Below, piece after piece: positions 1-8,700 of a stretch of DNA of 64,000 nucleotides. The stretch's first letter is position 1, and each line of letters begins with the position of its first letter. Made by a program: the position numbers and the translations under genes. The DNA comes from Colwellia sp. C2M11 (GTDB lineage: Bacteria; Pseudomonadota; Gammaproteobacteria; Enterobacterales; Alteromonadaceae), in contig NZ_JAHKQD010000055.1 of the NCBI RefSeq assembly GCF_018860915.1, positions 62,001 through 126,000 on the forward strand. Reading direction: 5' to 3'. Under the pieces are notes generated by a model. It was not told the origin of the DNA. It did not search any database and was given only the letters and a program-made list of their open reading frames with translations.

Positions 1-1429
1 TAGCCAAAGCAAAGCTAATTAATTGAATAGCATTAGCATTTGCTCGTTTTTGTAATGTAGCAATAGCTAATGACCAACTAGAGCCAGGTCTTAAACCTAA
101 ACTGCGTCCTGCAGCAAAAAACAAGCGCGATACGGCAAATAAAATAACGATGATTAATAAGGTTGAAGCAAATAAAACTAAGGTAGTCACAAGTGCACCA
201 CTGAACAACCACATTAAAGCAAAAATAGTAATAAGTGACAGCGCGATATGAATACGGCTTAACGCTAACGTATCCCCTAAATTACGACGCAACACCCGTA
301 AAGGTGGAATATCAAATAAGTCTAATAAAGGTTTAAGTGAAAACATTAATGCACATACCACACCAATGAATGTTGATAAAATCCAAGGTCTAAAACCTGA
401 TGGCGGTAATTCTGTCCCCATAAAATTAGCCAAATAACTTGCCCCAATATTTTGCAAAATAAAACCTATGGCTAAACCCGCCATAATAGAACAAATAGTG
501 ACTAAACTTAGGTGGAGTAAAAATATATTACGAATTGTTGTGCGGCTACCTCCTAATGTTTTCATCATAGCGACAGGATCATATTGTCGCTCACAATACC
601 GTTTAGCAGAAACCGCCATAGCAACCGCAGCCAACATAATACCGAACAATCCAGCTAGCAATAAGAAACTTTCAGCGCGCTCTAAATTATTACCCAATGG
701 CGTTTGTCGGTCTTTGATCCCTTCCCAACTTTGGTTATTTTGAAGCTGTGGTTTTAACCAAGCGTAATAATCTGATAACTCTTGTTCTTCACCCGCAAAC
801 AATAAACGATGAAAAACTCGACTTCCTGCTTGTACGGCTTTGGTAGCGGGAATATCTTCATAATTCAGTAATACTCTTTTATTTCCGGATAAAGAAAAAA
901 ATGGAGCATCAGGCTCATTCACCAAAACTTTTGTAATAACAAAAATACCTGCCCCTAACTCAACTTTATCACCCACGTTCACATTAAGCGGATAGAATAA
1001 ACCTTCACTCAGCCAAACAGTACCAACTTTAGGGCCAGTATCAACCTCATAAGACTCTCCAACTAGCGTATCCTTGATCGTGATTTTTCCTTTTAGCGGA
1101 TAAGATTGCGAGGTAGCCTTAACCGACCCTAACACTAATTCATCATTAGCAAACAACATAGAGTCAAAAAATAAGAGTTGTGCCGTTTCAAGTCCTTGCG
1201 CTTTGGCTTTGTGTAGTATGTCAGGATCAAAAGCATGATTACTTGAAAGGCGCCTATCAGCTGCAATAAAGTCACTACTTTTTTGTTCTATGTTTAAGCC
1301 AATACGTTCGGTTATTGACGACAAACTAAAAACAGTTAACACCGCCAATGCAATAGCGGCGAATATAATCGTTAGTTCACCACGACGAAATTCACGCGTA
1401 AATAATTTAACAGCTAACTTAACCCACAT
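1..1429 (-). CDS. FtsX-like ABC transporter permease (YbbP-like), C-terminal part outside the window
   Basis: This reads as an open frame from an ATG at 1429 down to the left edge, giving about 476 residues with no stop. It begins MWVKLAVKLFTREFRRGE, followed by a first membrane segment, a long extracytoplasmic region (about residues 35-240, MacB_PCD-like), then membrane segments typical of FtsX permeases, including the stretch around VAMAVSAKRYCERQYDPVAM. E. coli YbbP has about 800 residues, so roughly 60 percent is visible. The start overlaps the stop of the ATPase gene by 11 bp, which implies translational coupling into one inner-membrane complex. The family (YbbA-YbbP, LolCDE-like) is thought to move lipids or lipophilic molecules; the substrate here is unknown. 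The frame was translated by eye. Confidence 0.85.
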   Translation of the reverse strand, partial: MWVKLAVKLFTREFRRGELTIIFAAIALAVLTVFSLSSITERIGLNIEQKSSDFIAADRRLSSNHAFDPDILHKAKAQGLETAQLLFFDSMLFANDELVLGSVKATSQSYPLKGKITIKDTLVGESYEVDTGPKVGTVWLSEGLFYPLNVNVGDKVELGAGIFVITKVLVNEPDAPFFSLSGNKRVLLNYEDIPATKAVQAGSRVFHRLLFAGEEQELSDYYAWLKPQLQNNQSWEGIKDRQTPLGNNLERAESFLLLAGLFGIMLAAVAMAVSAKRYCERQYDPVAMMKTLGGSRTTIRNIFLLHLSLVTICSIMAGLAIGFILQNIGASYLANFMGTELPPSGFRPWILSTFIGVVCALMFSLKPLLDLFDIPPLRVLRRNLGDTLALSRIHIALSLITIFALMWLFSGALVTTLVLFASTLLIIVILFAVSRLFFAAGRSLGLRPGSSWSLAIATLQKRANANAIQLISFALA

Positions 1430-2132
1430 TAGCAATCACCCCTTCGCTAATTTTTTCAAGCTGTCCGCCTTCAATATGAATAATTCGCTGACATTGTTTA
1501 GCTAATTGTTCATCATGAGTAACCAATACCAAGGTAGTGCCATTTTGTTTGTTCAGATCAAATAATAAATCTTCAATTAAATGTCCATTTTTACTATCTA
1601 AGTTGGCCGAAGGCTCATCAGCAAAAAGTATTTTTGGTGAACCAACAAAAGCTCGTGCAATGGCAACACGTTGTTGCTCGCCTCCAGATAATTGTGATGG
1701 ATAATGCTCTAAACGATGAGACAAGCCTACCTTATCTAGAAGATCTAAGGCTTCTTTTTTAGCATTTCGATCGCCTGCTAACTCGGCAGGTAACATAACA
1801 TTTTCTAGAGCAGTTAAACTCTGTACCAACATAAAAGATTGAAAAACAAAACCTACTTTTTCCGCCCTTACTTTCGCTCTTGCTTCTTCATTAAGCGTGC
1901 TTAACGCGTCACCATCTAAATAGATTTCCCCTGCACTGGCGACATCTAGTCCTGCTAGCAAACTCAATAAAGTAGACTTACCTGAGCCTGAAGCTCCAAC
2001 AATTGCTACAGATTCTCCCTGCCTGACGTTAAAATTAATATCGTTAAGGATAGTGAGGCTTCCTTCAAGCGTGCTAACATGTTTACTTAATTCTGAGACT
2101 TGGATAACATTTAATTGAGAAGGTACTGGCAT
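1419..2132 (-). CDS. ybbA: ABC transporter ATP-binding protein, YbbA/LolD type
   Basis: This is the ATPase partner of the overlapping permease. It has a Walker A motif GASGSGKST, the signature LSGGEQQRVAIARAF, Walker B ILFADEPSANLD and the H-loop VLVTHDEQL, the normal set for the MacB/LolD subfamily. A longer frame reaches 2207, but I place the start at 2132 (MPVPSQLN), because an AGGA lies about 11 bases upstream and the longer form would run deep into tesA. The resulting 237 residues fit the family. The gene diverges from tesA, as in E. coli, and their start codons share the same CATG. The substrate is unproven; the tesA linkage suggests lipid-related work. Confidence 0.88.
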   Translation of the reverse strand: MPVPSQLNVIQVSELSKHVSTLEGSLTILNDINFNVRQGESVAIVGASGSGKSTLLSLLAGLDVASAGEIYLDGDALSTLNEEARAKVRAEKVGFVFQSFMLVQSLTALENVMLPAELAGDRNAKKEALDLLDKVGLSHRLEHYPSQLSGGEQQRVAIARAFVGSPKILFADEPSANLDSKNGHLIEDLLFDLNKQNGTTLVLVTHDEQLAKQCQRIIHIEGGQLEKISEGVIANVG

Positions 2133-2133
2133 G
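2130..2133. other. Divergent start codons sharing one CATG
   Basis: The ybbA start (minus strand, 2132-2130) and the tesA start (plus strand, 2131-2133) overlap within a single CATG. Each ribosome-binding site therefore lies inside the other gene, so both promoters must lie within the opposing coding region. Confidence 0.75.
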
Positions 2134-2763
2134 ACTCGTTTTTTCCTAAATTTTGCTGTTGTTATAATGCTAACATGTTTGTCATTTACAACCACCGCTA
2201 AAGACAAAATATTACTTATTGGTGACAGCTTAAGCGCAGGTTATGGACTAGAGCAAGAAGAAGCTTGGGTTCATTTGTTACAAAATAAATATAACAAAAA
2301 AGATAATGATATCATCATCATTAACACAGCTATTAGCGGACAAACCACTGACAATGCTCTACTCAATATAGACACTTGGCTTGAAACCCATCAGCCAAGC
2401 CACGTATTAATAGAACTTGGTGGCAATGATGGAATTAGAGGCTTTCCTATAAAAATTTTACAAAAGCATTTAACTGAGTTAGTGACTAAAAGCCAAGCAC
2501 AAGGTGCACAAGTCGCATTAATGGAAATTCAAATTCCACCTAATCTAGGTGCACGCTATACCACGATGTTTACTGATAGTTACAATAAAGTAGCCAAAGC
2601 AACAAACGCGTATTTAATGCCTTATTTTATGACTAAAATTGCTATTGAACCTAAATTAATGCAAAACGATAATTTACACCCAAATGCTCAAGCACAAGCT
2701 ATTATTAAAGATTTTATGTATGTAGAAATTAATAAATGGTTGCAAAGCTTAGCCCCTAGATAG
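2131..2763 (+). CDS. tesA: Periplasmic GDSL lysophospholipase/thioesterase TesA
   Basis: This is a 210-residue SGNH hydrolase that cleaves acyl-thioesters and lysophospholipids in the periplasm. Residues 1-23 form a signal peptide (MTRFFLNFAVVIMLTCLSF, then TTTAK). Block I is IGDSLSAGYG with nucleophile Ser33, block III is GGNDG, and block V is DNLHPN with the catalytic Asp-His pair. Length and order match E. coli TesA (208 residues). A GAAGG-type ribosome site sits seven bases before the ATG, inside the divergent ybbA gene. Identification is firm at family level. Confidence 0.93.
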   Translation: MTRFFLNFAVVIMLTCLSFTTTAKDKILLIGDSLSAGYGLEQEEAWVHLLQNKYNKKDNDIIIINTAISGQTTDNALLNIDTWLETHQPSHVLIELGGNDGIRGFPIKILQKHLTELVTKSQAQGAQVALMEIQIPPNLGARYTTMFTDSYNKVAKATNAYLMPYFMTKIAIEPKLMQNDNLHPNAQAQAIIKDFMYVEINKWLQSLAPR

Positions 2764-2810
2764 CTAGCTAACGTTTGCTATACTAATATAACGTAAGGTG
2801 ATAACAAATA

Positions 2811-2824
2811 TTGATTAATATCAA
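2811..2824 (+). promoter_or_regulatory. Perfect FNR/Anr box before the Kef-type antiporter
   Basis: The sequence TTGATTAATATCAA matches the FNR consensus TTGAT-N4-ATCAA at every position. Its centre (2817.5) is about 41 bp upstream of the start expected from the -10-like TATTAT at 2849-2854. That is the spacing of a class II FNR-activated promoter. The downstream gene starts at 2897. Confidence 0.65.
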
Positions 2825-2896
2825 TCAGTAACCTTTTATAGCTATGCTATTATATCGATATCATTTAATGGCATAACAACTTAACTTGAGCTAAAT

Positions 2897-4468
2897 ATGG
2901 ACTTTATCTGGATTCTTTTTGCTTTTATTTGTGGCTTAGCAGCAAAAACTTTTTCTTTCCCTCCTTCAATAGGCTACCTTTTAGCTGGCTTTATTTTAAA
3001 CTTTATGGGTTATCAGGCTGATGAAAGTCTAACCATTTTAAGTAATTTAGGCATTACCTTAATGCTATTTACCATTGGCTTAAAACTTAATGTTAGAAGT
3101 TTATTTAAAAATGAAATTTGGTTAGCTAGTTCACTGCATACCCTACTTTGGATAGTGCTCACTGTCATAATTATAAAACTCTTTACTATCTCAGCTATAG
3201 GCTACTTCTCTAAGTTGGATGTTTTAACCGCAACACTTATTGTTTTTGCGTTAAGTTTTAGCAGTACCGTGTGCGTGATCAAACTACTTGAAGAAAATGG
3301 TGAAATGCGTACTCGCCATGGCAAATTAGCGGTTGGTATACTGGTAATTCAAGATATTGTGGCTGTTGCCTTTTTAGTGATTGCCACAGGCAAAACGCCT
3401 ACTGTTTGGGCATTGGCTTTACTACTATTGTTTATTATCAAACCTGTTATTAATAAAATTGTCGATCATGTTGGCCATGGAGAATTACTCCCTTTAACGG
3501 GTTTTTTTATTGCGCTTGGTAGTTATGAACTATTTGAATTAGTGAATATTAAAGGTGATTTGGGAGCACTATTAGTCGGAATTTTTCTTTCTTCGCACCT
3601 TAAAGCTACAGAAATAAATAAGTCACTACTAAGCTTTAAAGATATGTTTCTTATCGGTTTCTTCCTATCTATCGGCTTTAGCGCCATTCCTACTTTAGAG
3701 ATGTTAGGCTTAGCTGCAATGCTGGTTTTAATTATCCCATTAAAATTCATTCTGTTTTTCGGGCTATTAAGCTTGCTAAAAATACGTTGTCGAACATCAT
3801 ATTTATCGGCGTTAGCACTAAGTAATTTTAGTGAATTTGGTTTAATTGTCGGAGCAATCAGTGTGTCTAATGAATGGTTAAGTAGTGTGTGGTTGGTTAT
3901 TTTAGCTTTAGCTGTATCTATGTCTTTTGTGATCACCAATATTCTGTACCCTCATGCACATAGCTTTTTTAGTAAACATAAAGAGTTTTTCTATAAATTT
4001 GAACGTAATGAATATTTAGCTGAAGATAAATTTTCTCAGCCTCAAGATGCACCTATCGTGATCATAGGAATGGGTCGTGTTGGTATGGGAGCTTACCGTG
4101 CAATTTGTGAACATGACAATAAACTAGCTTGGGGGCTCGATGCCGAGCCTGAAAAAGTGCAATTACTTTCAGAACAAGGTGCTCAAGTGTATTGTGGAGA
4201 TGCCGAAGATGCATTTTTCTGGGAAAAAGTTAACCTATCTAACTTAAAACTCGTACTACTTGCCTTACCAAACGTAATCGACAGTGTGAATATAACGAAT
4301 CAATTAAAATCTGCAGGTTATCAAGGGAAAATAGCCGCTATTGCTCGTTATGATGATGAGCGCTCTCAGTTAGAAGAGCTAGGTATTGATAAAGTGTTTA
4401 ATTTTTATACTGAAGCAGGTGTTGGTTTTGCCGATGAAAGTATGGGGCTTATACAAACAACAAATTAA
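2897..4468 (+). CDS. Kef-type (CPA2) cation/proton antiporter with TrkA-N domain
   Basis: This is a 523-residue inner-membrane protein with a CPA2 exchanger domain of about 12 membrane helices (residues 1-355), followed by a cytoplasmic Rossmann TrkA-N domain (about 385-500). The Rossmann domain carries an intact dinucleotide motif, IIGMGRVGMGAYRA, and a conserved acidic residue at the second strand. Family members exchange K+ (or Na+) for H+ and are gated by nucleotides or thiol adducts. It stands alone, 133 bp after tesA. The FNR box upstream suggests oxygen-dependent expression. It resembles E. coli YbaL/KefC more than the paralogue at 16.6-18.2 kb. Ion specificity cannot be read from sequence. 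Confidence 0.88.
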   Translation: MDFIWILFAFICGLAAKTFSFPPSIGYLLAGFILNFMGYQADESLTILSNLGITLMLFTIGLKLNVRSLFKNEIWLASSLHTLLWIVLTVIIIKLFTISAIGYFSKLDVLTATLIVFALSFSSTVCVIKLLEENGEMRTRHGKLAVGILVIQDIVAVAFLVIATGKTPTVWALALLLLFIIKPVINKIVDHVGHGELLPLTGFFIALGSYELFELVNIKGDLGALLVGIFLSSHLKATEINKSLLSFKDMFLIGFFLSIGFSAIPTLEMLGLAAMLVLIIPLKFILFFGLLSLLKIRCRTSYLSALALSNFSEFGLIVGAISVSNEWLSSVWLVILALAVSMSFVITNILYPHAHSFFSKHKEFFYKFERNEYLAEDKFSQPQDAPIVIIGMGRVGMGAYRAICEHDNKLAWGLDAEPEKVQLLSEQGAQVYCGDAEDAFFWEKVNLSNLKLVLLALPNVIDSVNITNQLKSAGYQGKIAAIARYDDERSQLEELGIDKVFNFYTEAGVGFADESMGLIQTTN

Positions 4469-4482
4469 CACTTACGTGTTAA
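4465..4482 (+). terminator. Weak hairpin at the 3' end of the Kef-type antiporter gene
   Basis: A perfect 7-bp stem TTAACAC/GTGTTAA with a 4-base loop starts at the stop codon. Only a short T-rich stretch follows, so termination would be weak. Confidence 0.35.
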
Positions 4483-4750
4483 TTTGTAAGGAAGATTTCC
4501 CATTTAAAGTTAGCGTATTAAGCCTTTGAATTATTGTGAAATTGAATAATTACTAAGTCAATTTTACAATATTATTAAAAATAATTCGCATAACTCAAAC
4601 CTTGCACTACACTTATTCAAGCACTATAGCAGTTTACAGACATAAATATTTTACTTCCTCTCTCTGAAATAAAGTATATGCTCGCAGCAGGCAGGGTCTG
4701 GACTTTATGCTTAGAATATTTAGTAACGTATGTAAACGAATATAGCGCAT

Positions 4751-4770
4751 GGCTCAAACCCCTTTGAGCC
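4751..4770 (+). terminator. Hairpin, first of a tandem pair
   Basis: A perfect 8-bp stem GGCTCAAA/TTTGAGCC with a CCCC loop, followed by AACTTTTT. It lies ten bases before the stronger terminator. Confidence 0.45.
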
Positions 4771-4779
4771 AACTTTTTA

Positions 4780-4811
4780 GGCCTAAACTAGCATAGTTTG
4801 GGCCTTTTTTT
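4780..4811 (+). terminator. Rho-independent terminator, plus strand
   Basis: The stem GGCCTAAACT/AGTTTGGGCC is closed by AGCAT and followed by a run of seven T. It terminates only rightward transcription, and the nearest upstream gene ends more than 300 bp away. Confidence 0.75.
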
Positions 4812-4844
4812 ATATAAGAAAACTGAGAACTGATAAAGTATATT

Positions 4845-6074
4845 TTAGCTTGTCGGCTCATTTTTATTTGGCAGTTTACTTGAGATAAGTGCAGCGATGC
4901 TCACAAATAATGTCGAAATGACTAAACAGGCAATTAAACCTTGTTCTTGATACATCCATCCAGATAATACAGTACCCATTAACCTCCCCATAGCATTGGC
5001 CATATAATAAAAACCAACATCAAGTGACACTGCATCTTTATTAGCATAACTTACAATAAGGTAACTATGTAGCGATGAATTAATCGCAAACACAATACCA
5101 AAAATCAATAAACCAATTATGATTGAATACTGAATATAAAAATCAAAATATAATGAAGCCGCTATTGCTATAGGCAATAAACTCAGCATTACAGCCCACA
5201 AACAGGCTGATTTTCCAGTAGGTACTTTGCCTTGTTTTTTCCCGGTAAAGTAAGGGGCAAACGATTGAACAATACCATAACCAATTACCCAAGAAGCCAT
5301 AAAGCCACTAACCCACCAATGATCCCATTGAAAAGTTGCCGCAAGGTAAACAGGTAAAGCAACAACGAACCACACATCCCTAGCACCAAATAAAAACATT
5401 CGTGCAGCAGATAGGCGGTTAATAGCATCACTTTTAGAAAATATCTTAGTAAATTTTGGTTTGTTTTTGGCTTTTCCTAAATCTTCTTTTAAATATAAAA
5501 GGCTAAAAATCCAAACCACTATTAATAAGAGCGCCATCACAATAATAGCGCCCTTAAAGCCTATTAATGTTAATAATATTCCCCCTAAAAAGAAACCAAC
5601 TCCTTTAAGCGTATTTTTAGACCCCGTAAGAATAGCAATCCACTGATATAGTTTATTTTCGGCATTTTCAGGAACCAGTAATTTTATCGAACTTTTAGCG
5701 CTCATTTTATTAAGATCTTTCGCTATTCCGGAAAGCGCTTGCGCCATCATAACATAGACCACAGTCAACATTTCTGGCGGAGCTGTCAGCATACCAAGAG
5801 CTACAATTTGCATCGCTAAACCAATATTCATGGTTTTATTTAAACCAAACCTTGCCCCTAACCAACCACCAACAAGATTAGTAATCACGCCAAATATTTC
5901 ATAAAACAAAAATAACATCGCAATTTTTAGTGGGCTATAGCCTAATTGATGAAAATAAAGCACTACAAGCATGCGTAGAGCACCATCAGTTAAGGTAAAT
6001 GCCCAATAATTACCTGTTATCATTAAGTATTGTTTAATCTGCGGCGTTAATGTTTTTAACGATAAAAAACTCAT
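4845..6074 (-). CDS. arsJ: ArsJ, MFS exporter of 1-arseno-3-phosphoglycerate
   Basis: This 409-residue major-facilitator protein has about 11-12 membrane helices, and its opening (NYWAFTLTDGALRMLVVLYFHQLG, cited in part) is characteristic of ArsJ. It lies 14 bp after a GAPDH gene inside an arsenic operon, the classic arsJ-gapdh pairing. In the described pathway GAPDH makes 1-arseno-3-phosphoglycerate from arsenate and glyceraldehyde-3-phosphate; ArsJ exports it, and it breaks down outside the cell. It is the last gene of the operon, and no minus-strand terminator with a T run is visible after it. Confidence 0.88.
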   Translation of the reverse strand: MSFLSLKTLTPQIKQYLMITGNYWAFTLTDGALRMLVVLYFHQLGYSPLKIAMLFLFYEIFGVITNLVGGWLGARFGLNKTMNIGLAMQIVALGMLTAPPEMLTVVYVMMAQALSGIAKDLNKMSAKSSIKLLVPENAENKLYQWIAILTGSKNTLKGVGFFLGGILLTLIGFKGAIIVMALLLIVVWIFSLLYLKEDLGKAKNKPKFTKIFSKSDAINRLSAARMFLFGARDVWFVVALPVYLAATFQWDHWWVSGFMASWVIGYGIVQSFAPYFTGKKQGKVPTGKSACLWAVMLSLLPIAIAASLYFDFYIQYSIIIGLLIFGIVFAINSSLHSYLIVSYANKDAVSLDVGFYYMANAMGRLMGTVLSGWMYQEQGLIACLVISTLFVSIAALISSKLPNKNEPTS

Positions 6075-6088
6075 TAATAACTATTCCT

Positions 6089-7111
6089 TTAGGCTAAATC
6101 GGCTAATCCGACCATACGCGCTAATTCAGCCGTTCTATTGGCATACCCCCATTCATTGTCATACCAAACATATAATTTAACTTGAGTATTATTAACGACC
6201 ATCGTTGATAAAGCATCGATAATGCTTGAACGTGGATCTGTTTTATAATCAATAGAAACTAATGGTCGTTCTTCATAACCTAAAATACCGCTAAGCTCAT
6301 TATTAGCAGCTTCTTTAAGTAAGTTATTTACCACTTCTACTGTTGTATTTTTTTCTAACTCAAACACACAATCGGTAATAGAAGCATTGGTTAACGGTAC
6401 ACGAATAGCATGACCATTTAGTTTTCCTTTTAATTCAGGGAAAATATGTGTTATCGCTGTTGCTGACCCTGTTGTTGTTGGAATTAAGCTAGTGCCACAT
6501 GAGCGAGCACGTCGTAGGTCTTTGTGCGGCGCATCAATAATAGTTTGCGTATTCGTTATGTCATGAATAGTGGTAATCGAACCATGCTTAATGCCTATCT
6601 TTTCGTGAATAACCTTAACGACAGGGGCTATACAATTAGTGGTACATGATGCAGCCGTTACAATAGAATGAATTTCTTTATTGTATAAGTGATCATTAAC
6701 TCCCATTACAACATTTAACACTCCCTCTTCCTTTACCGGCGCTGTAACAACTACACGTTTAACGCCTTGATCTAAATAAGCTTGTAATAAAGCTTTCGTT
6801 TTGATTTTACCTGAAGCTTCAATAACAACATCACATTTTGACCAATCAGTCTCTTGTGTCATTTTATTTTGTGTACAAGGGATCGCTTTGCCATTTATGA
6901 TCATTTCCTCGCCATTCACTGTTTTTTTACTCGTCGCTTCATGACACCAGCGACCATGAACTGAATCAAAAGTCATTAAATGCGCTAATGTTGCCGCATC
7001 ACCTGCTGGATCGTTAATATGAACAATTTCTACATCATCCCAATCAAATGCAGCCCGCATCGATAAACGTCCCATACGGCCAAAGCCATTAATACCAATT
7101 TTAAGTGTCAT
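6089..7111 (-). CDS. gapdh: Glyceraldehyde-3-phosphate dehydrogenase of the ars operon
   Basis: This 340-residue type I GAPDH has an N-terminal NAD-binding motif [11 protein letters not shown] and the catalytic ASCTTNC with nucleophile Cys156. The C-terminal [11 protein letters not shown] motif is also intact. An AGGA ribosome site precedes the ATG by nine bases. Its place between a phosphatase-like gene and arsJ argues for the arsenate-detoxification role (forming 1-arseno-3-phosphoglycerate) rather than central glycolysis, though the fold and active site do not distinguish the two. Expression should follow the ArsC-ArsR-controlled promoter at 9.56 kb. Confidence 0.92.
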   Translation of the reverse strand: MTLKIGINGFGRMGRLSMRAAFDWDDVEIVHINDPAGDAATLAHLMTFDSVHGRWCHEATSKKTVNGEEMIINGKAIPCTQNKMTQETDWSKCDVVIEASGKIKTKALLQAYLDQGVKRVVVTAPVKEEGVLNVVMGVNDHLYNKEIHSIVTAASCTTNCIAPVVKVIHEKIGIKHGSITTIHDITNTQTIIDAPHKDLRRARSCGTSLIPTTTGSATAITHIFPELKGKLNGHAIRVPLTNASITDCVFELEKNTTVEVVNNLLKEAANNELSGILGYEERPLVSIDYKTDPRSSIIDALSTMVVNNTQVKLYVWYDNEWGYANRTAELARMVGLADLA

Positions 7112-7141
7112 CGTTTTTTCCTAAAATAAGAACAAGAATAT

Positions 7142-7648
7142 TTAATATGAATTAAAGTAATTTAATTGCTTCAAGTTTTTTAATGATGTCGGTCTGAGTT
7201 TTTGTACCTCAGAAATAATTTTTTCATGAGACCAACCTAGGGCTAACAGTATTAATCCGATAACTAAACCTGTTCTGCCAGAGCCACCTTTACAATGGAC
7301 CGCAATAACTCCTTTGTTATTTATTATCTTTATGATGTTAGCTTTATGAACCTGCCATTGTGTTTCAAATGCCTGATTTGGTTCAGCGTCATCTAAAATA
7401 GGCAATTGTAACCATTGTATACCTTGCTTGTTGCACTCTTCAGGTAAAGAAAGTACTGCATTTCTTTCCATTTCTTCATCAAACATCAAGGTAATAAGTA
7501 AATTAGTACCCGCATTTTTAAGCGTGGCAATAGATGCGACTAAATCTGCTTCTTTTGTGCCCGGACAAGGAGTAAAAATAAGTTGAGCGCCATTATCTAA
7601 CGGTAACGTATCAAAAGGATGTGTTAAGCATAGTGTTTTTTTAATCAT
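7142..7648 (-). CDS. Dual-specificity/tyrosine-phosphatase-like protein in the ars operon
   Basis: This 168-residue protein has the cysteine-phosphatase signature HCKGGSGRTG at residues 118-127 (nucleophile Cys119, Arg125) and a possible general acid at Asp86/Asp87. It resembles CDKN3-like bacterial dual-specificity phosphatases. The ATG lies one base before the acr3 stop, and gapdh follows after 30 bp, so it is an integral operon member. It is not an arsenate reductase of the LMW-PTP ArsC type, since that activity sits in the fusion gene upstream. Its substrate is unknown; it might act on a phosphorylated or arsenylated sugar acid, or regulate a protein. The family call is secure, the function is not. 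Confidence 0.8.
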   Translation of the reverse strand: MIKKTLCLTHPFDTLPLDNGAQLIFTPCPGTKEADLVASIATLKNAGTNLLITLMFDEEMERNAVLSLPEECNKQGIQWLQLPILDDAEPNQAFETQWQVHKANIIKIINNKGVIAVHCKGGSGRTGLVIGLILLALGWSHEKIISEVQKLRPTSLKNLKQLNYFNSY

Positions 7649-7649
7649 T

Positions 7650-8660
7650 TTATTTAAACCAATGTTGTGTCCGATTAATGATATAAACTAAGGAGAGCAT
7701 TACGGGTACTTCCACTAACACCCCAACGACGGTTGCAAGCGCAGCCCCTGAATGTAAACCAAACAGTGAAATGGCAACCGCAACAGCTAATTCAAAAAAG
7801 TTTGAAGTACCAATTAAACAGGCTGGTGCCGCAATATTTTGAGGCAGCTTCATCCATATAGCAGCGATATAAGCAATAATGAAGATACCGTAAGTTTGGA
7901 TCATTAATGGAATAGCGATTAAGCCAATGGTTTCAGGCTCATTAATAATTGTATTGGCTTGAAAGCCAAATAATAATACTACCGTAGCGAGCAATCCAAT
8001 AACTGACCAAGGCTTCATTGTTGATAGAAAGTGCGTCAGTGATTTCTCACTATTATTTAATTTTTGGCGAGTTAAAATACCGGCAACTAACGGTAATAGC
8101 ACGTAAAGGACCACTGAGATAAATAAGGTTTCCCACGGTACTTCAATATCACTCACCCCAAGTAATAATGCCGATATTGGCGCAAAAGCGAAAATCATAA
8201 TGACATCATTCACTGATACTTGTACTAAGGTATAGTTTGGATCACCTTTTGTTAATTGCGACCAAATAAACACCATGGCAGTACATGGCGCAACACCAAG
8301 TAAAATCATACCCGCAATATATTCCTGTGCAGATTCAGGATCGACTAAATCAACAAATAAACCATTAAAGAAAAGCCAACCTAAACCTGCCATAGTAAAT
8401 GGTTTAATCAACCAATTAATTATCACGGTTAGAACTAACCCTTTTGGGTTTTTACCTACATCTTTTATTGCTGAAAAATCAATTTGCACCATCATTGGGT
8501 AAATCATCACCCAAATAAAAATAGCTACCACAATATTAACATGCGCTATTTCAACGTTAGCAATAAGCTGAAATACCTCTGGTTGCCATAACCCTAACAA
8601 CACACCAGAAAGCATGCTAATAGCTACCCAAAATGATAAATAACGCTCAAAAATACCCAT
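7650..8660 (-). CDS. acr3: Arsenite efflux permease ACR3
   Basis: This 336-residue inner-membrane protein of the ACR3/BASS fold has ten predicted helices. It includes the [15 protein letters not shown] segment with the conserved cysteine used for arsenite transport, and the late [21 protein letters not shown] segment. It expels arsenite made by the ArsC domain encoded just upstream. It is the second gene of the operon, 40 bp after the fusion gene, with one base to the phosphatase-like gene. Length and motifs are normal for the family. Confidence 0.93.
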   Translation of the reverse strand: MGIFERYLSFWVAISMLSGVLLGLWQPEVFQLIANVEIAHVNIVVAIFIWVMIYPMMVQIDFSAIKDVGKNPKGLVLTVIINWLIKPFTMAGLGWLFFNGLFVDLVDPESAQEYIAGMILLGVAPCTAMVFIWSQLTKGDPNYTLVQVSVNDVIMIFAFAPISALLLGVSDIEVPWETLFISVVLYVLLPLVAGILTRQKLNNSEKSLTHFLSTMKPWSVIGLLATVVLLFGFQANTIINEPETIGLIAIPLMIQTYGIFIIAYIAAIWMKLPQNIAAPACLIGTSNFFELAVAVAISLFGLHSGAALATVVGVLVEVPVMLSLVYIINRTQHWFK

Positions 8661-8700
8661 TAAAATATATCCTTAAATTTAATTTTTACTTCGCACAATT

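Larger units (their letters stand above)
4469..4844. other. Convergent intergenic region holding two plus-strand hairpins
   Basis: No protein-coding frame is convincing here. The region has a possible promoter (TTGCAC, 17 bp, TATAGC, around 4603-4631) and ends in two consecutive plus-strand hairpins. It may hold a small RNA or a long 3' UTR of the antiporter mRNA. Confidence 0.4.

Noticed and set aside
7142..7648. The phosphatase-like gene as a second ArsC arsenate reductase.
   Set aside because: LMW-PTP-type ArsC has its P-loop at the N-terminus; here the CX5R motif is at residue 119 in a DSP-like fold.
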